DNA from: Victivallis vadensis
Lineage (GTDB): Bacteria; Verrucomicrobiota; Lentisphaeria; Victivallales; Victivallaceae
NCBI RefSeq assembly: GCF_003096415.1
Contig: NZ_QEKH01000010.1
Coordinates: 93,258 to 157,257, forward strand
Direction: 5' to 3'
DNA length: 64,000 nt
Both the position numbers and the translations under genes were made by a program. The notes under the pieces are model-generated. The model did not search any database. It was not told the origin of the DNA and saw only the letters and a list, made by a program, of their open reading frames with translations. How positions within the stretch are numbered: the stretch's first letter is position 1; each line of letters opens with the position of its first letter. Of this stretch, positions 63,264 to 64,000 are shown piece by piece.

Positions 63264-63956
63264 GTGCCGGAGAAGAAAACGAATCCGTGGCTGTGGATTC
63301 CGACCGCGTTTTTTGCGGAGGGCGGACCGTATGCGATTGTGGCGACGGTGTCGGTGATCCTGTTCAAATCGCTGGGCATGGACAACCGTGACGTGGGATT
63401 GTGGACGAGCCTGATCGCGATGCCGTGGGCGTTCAAGCCGCTGTGGACGCCGGTGCTGGACCTGTTCGGAACCAAGCGGCTGTGGGCGATCGGGATGCAG
63501 TTGCTGATGGCGGTGATCTTCACGGCTTCGGCGGGCCTGATCCTGTCGGACAAACTGACCTGGCTGCTGATCGGAGCATTTTTCCTGCTGGCGTTTGCTT
63601 CCGCGACGCACGACGCGGCGGTGGACGGCTTCTACCTGATCGCACTGGATTCGCACGAACAGTCGTTTTTCGCCGGAATCCGGGGAACGTTCTACCGGAT
63701 CGCTTCGGTGCTGGTGCAGGGAGGATTGGTGATGCTGGCGGGAGTGATCGAACACCGCTCCGGTTCGGTGAAAACGGGCTGGTGCGTGGCGCTGGCGCTG
63801 GCGGCGGCGGTGATGGCGCTGATCGCGCTGTGGCACTTTGCGGCGATGCCGAAAGCGGCCGGTGACCGGCCGGCCTGCAGCGGCAACGGACTGGCGGAAT
63901 TTTTTGTTATTGTCCCAAATTTTGTGAAACACACTTGTAGTTTCCAACGCCGATAA
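63264..63956 (+). pseudogene. MFS transporter (AmpG-like), 3'-truncated
   Basis: The frame begins at a GTG with AAGGGAGAAA upstream and encodes about 210 residues of a major facilitator. NPWLWIPTAFFAEGGPYAIV, ILFKSLGMDNRDVGLWTSL, PWAFKPLWTPVLDLF and ATHDAAVDGFYLIAL make six or seven helices. Members of this AmpG-like/sugar-permease group have about 430 residues and 12 helices. After LAEFFVI the sequence changes to VPNFVKHTCSFQRR and stops, where a probable insertion-sequence end begins near 63910. The product should be non-functional. Confidence 0.65.
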
Positions 63957-64000
63957 CGACGTTGCCGATAATTTGCATACGTTTTTGCCAGTAGTCCTCC
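63908..64000. mobile_element. Probable insertion-sequence end, partial
   Basis: From about 63908 the sequence leaves the MFS frame and becomes AT-richer. The stretch TGTCCCAAATTTTGTGAAAC resembles the inverted-repeat ends of IS256-type elements. On the minus strand a frame ending near 63910 (YWQKRMQIIGNVV...) could be the tail of a transposase, but it is too short to identify. The element runs off the window. Confidence 0.4.

Overview
The window looks like the chromosome of a free-living Gram-negative member of the Lentisphaerota, probably close to Victivallis. Three things suggest this: prepilin-type proteins ([13 protein letters not shown] signals) sit beside glycoside hydrolases, outer-membrane assembly genes (bamA, a Skp/OmpH-like chaperone) are present, and the coding regions are GC-rich with AT-rich TTGAC/TATAAT-type promoters. 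The assignment rests on recognised protein families only; no database search was possible.

Layout. 1-4.8 kb: PHP-type phosphatase, a sugar-phosphate isomerase-like gene, and gapA-pgk, followed by a hairpin-rich repeat region. 5.1-12.1 kb: a carbohydrate locus (GntR/LacI-hybrid regulator, prepilin-like protein, secreted GH5-esterase, GH36-like enzyme). 12.1-19.2 kb, minus strand: large tandem transglutaminase protein, MBL hydrolase, pyrK, pyrD, dus. 19.4-33.2 kb, minus strand: one very long tightly packed gene run, prs-rplY-pth-rpsF-ssb-rpsR-rplI-dnaB-bamA-mazG-arnB-arnT-arnC-coaB, which joins translation and replication genes to outer-membrane assembly and an aminoarabinose-type lipid modification set. 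33.5-37.7 kb: ftsQ, then a histidine phosphatase, a pseudokinase and a Ser/Thr kinase overlapping by 4 bases each. 37.8-39.7 kb: tRNA-Ala, ttcA and an AraC regulator. 39.7-45.7 kb, minus strand: a second carbohydrate locus with the same plan (hybrid regulator, prepilin, secreted hydrolase-like protein, CBM9-like protein). 45.8-51.3 kb: lipoproteins, a RicT/PSP1 protein, a membrane metalloprotease, Nif3-like, NifU-like, GNAT and HPt genes. 51.6-53.3 kb: two phage-like genes. 53.4-63.9 kb: GIN-domain protein, skp-guaB, S41 protease, membrane protein, PPi-dependent phosphofructokinase, gatCA, and an MFS gene apparently cut by an insertion sequence.

The most unusual object is the prepilin gene at 43345-44511. 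It has two in-frame copies of the prepilin signal FTLIELLV, exactly 513 bp apart, separated by a 489-bp open insert. The two copies differ at 7 of 24 bases and every difference is synonymous. The insert carries a 21-bp-stem hairpin and a nested 117-bp unit bounded by 19-bp direct repeats. It shares a GC-rich block (CCGGCACCTTGCCGG) with a dispersed mosaic repeat family found at four other places, whose associated hairpins keep their pairing while changing sequence. One copy supplies the C-terminus and stop codon of the S41 protease, and another abuts an apparently shortened gatA. A second palindromic family (ATTTCGCC core) occurs three times.

The rest is mostly housekeeping. Operons are tightly overlapped (ATGA junctions), and several starts had to be moved to internal codons on the basis of Shine-Dalgarno sites and family N-termini.
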